DNA from: Winogradskyella endarachnes
GTDB taxonomy: Bacteria > Bacteroidota > Bacteroidia > Flavobacteriales > Flavobacteriaceae
Reading direction: 5' to 3'
DNA length: 64,000 nucleotides
NCBI RefSeq assembly: GCF_009741275.1
Contig: NZ_WOWS01000002.1
Span: 558,001-622,000, forward strand
Positions within the stretch are counted from its first letter, which is position 1. Each line of letters opens with the position of its first letter. Below the pieces are notes generated by a model, which saw only the letters and a program-made list of their open reading frames with translations, was not told the origin of the DNA and did not search any database. This document shows positions 63,589-64,000 of the stretch, piece after piece. Made by a program: the position numbers and the translations under genes.

Positions 63589-64000
63589 TTAATCAATAAA
63601 CATATCTTGTTCTAAAGGCGCAACAATTTGTTTTACTTCTTTTAGCTTAGTAGCCTTATTGGCTTTACCAAAAGAACGGTCAGCAGCCGTAATATTTTGA
63701 ATTGCTTCAGCTAAAAGCGGCTCATTTATATCTCCTAATATTCCTAAATTACTTGGTGATTCACTTAAATCAATATCTGGAGTTAAACCTTCAGTTGGTA
63801 CTAATTCATCATTAACATTGGTAGAGTTTGCAATTAATGGTTGCATAGCGTAAGTATGCCCAAGGTTTATACCTTCTGTTGTAAATAAACCAGGTGAGTC
63901 ATAAACGGTTTGAGAAGCTTGTGTTTTACCAACAGTGTTTTCTCCAATAACAATAACGTCTATATATGGACTAAGACTATTAATAACCAATTCACTAGCA
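63589..64000 (-). CDS. S41 family (C-terminal processing) peptidase, 3' end only
   Basis: The frame runs past the right edge, so only about 136 C-terminal residues are seen. The visible part begins at ASELVIN, after the SASASE motif that would hold the catalytic Ser, and includes the Lys motif VIGENTVGKTQAS. Then LFTTEGINLGHTYAMQP and a D-rich tail follow. Family members are Ser/Lys periplasmic proteases; the tail carries no T9SS sorting domain. Confidence 0.82.
   Translation of the reverse strand, partial: ASELVINSLSPYIDVIVIGENTVGKTQASQTVYDSPGLFTTEGINLGHTYAMQPLIANSTNVNDELVPTEGLTPDIDLSESPSNLGILGDINEPLLAEAIQNITAADRSFGKANKATKLKEVKQIVAPLEQDMFID

Noticed and set aside
1..64000. Mobile elements or CRISPR arrays
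   Set aside because: I saw no transposase, integrase, terminal repeats with target duplications, or regularly spaced repeats.

Overview
The window is chromosomal DNA of a marine-type member of the Bacteroidota, almost certainly family Flavobacteriaceae. It is AT-rich and has no recognisable Shine-Dalgarno sequences. It carries type IX secretion (T9SS) sorting domains, BACON and F5/8 carbohydrate-binding modules, several flavobacterial families of unknown function (DUF6090, DUF4199), and promoters of the Bacteroidetes form TTG-N19/20-TAnnTTTG. I cannot name the genus. I see no rRNA, tRNA, CRISPR array, phage or insertion sequence.

Layout. 1-2.4 kb: the end of a secreted PL6-family (alginate-lyase type) enzyme. 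2.5-7.4 kb: an anaerobic pyruvate formate-lyase pair (pflB-pflA) with Crp/Fnr-like palindromes upstream, then a DUF3360 permease. 7.5-14.3 kb: purL, a secreted endonuclease I and an RsmB-type rRNA methyltransferase, all on the minus strand. 14.5-27.4 kb: the most unusual region, an ECF sigma factor, a small membrane anti-sigma candidate and a Spy/CnrX-like periplasmic sensor, followed by a block of exported genes (EF-hand proteins, an arylsulfotransferase-like lipoprotein, two DUF1566 lipoproteins, a Cthe_2159-like lipoprotein, two YHYH proteins, a MORN-type lipoprotein and a SCO1-like copper protein). 27.5-30.3 kb: a YCF48/BNR-like lipoprotein facing a second sigma / membrane protein / sensor trio. 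30.4-30.5 kb: a candidate small RNA. 30.6-35.8 kb: an MsbA-type exporter, a phosphohexomutase, a glycosyltransferase and a DUF4199 protein. 35.9-38.4 kb: ribosomal protein L31 type B, a GlmU-like protein and a PD40 propeller. 38.4-43.1 kb: an unusual three-gene ABC system. 43.1-55.3 kb: housekeeping genes (mtaB, a small GNAT, a lytic transglycosylase, cardiolipin synthase, rpmH, carB, an acyl-CoA thioesterase, rmuC). 55.4-63.5 kb: a vitamin B12 locus with a cobalamin riboswitch, BtuB receptor, BtuG-like propeller, BtuF-BtuC-BtuD transporter and two paralogous lipoproteins of unknown function inserted between the permease and ATPase genes. 63.6-64 kb: the end of an S41 peptidase.

Main discovery. 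Six promoters between 14.48 and 25.31 kb share CAAGTT-N14-CATCTA with exactly the same spacing. They lie in front of the sigma gene, the anti-sigma/sensor pair and four blocks of exported genes. This looks like a self-regulated ECF regulon recorded in one locus: a CnrYXH-like sensing module driving a battery of surface lipoproteins and Ca2+-binding proteins, with a copper chaperone at its end. The inducing signal and the function of the exported set are not known to me.

Secondary discoveries are a Crp/Fnr-like palindrome placed near -42 of the pflB promoter, a long hairpin that contains the only possible pflA start codon, a candidate independent small RNA with its own promoter and terminator, and the pair of unknown lipoproteins in the B12 transporter operon.
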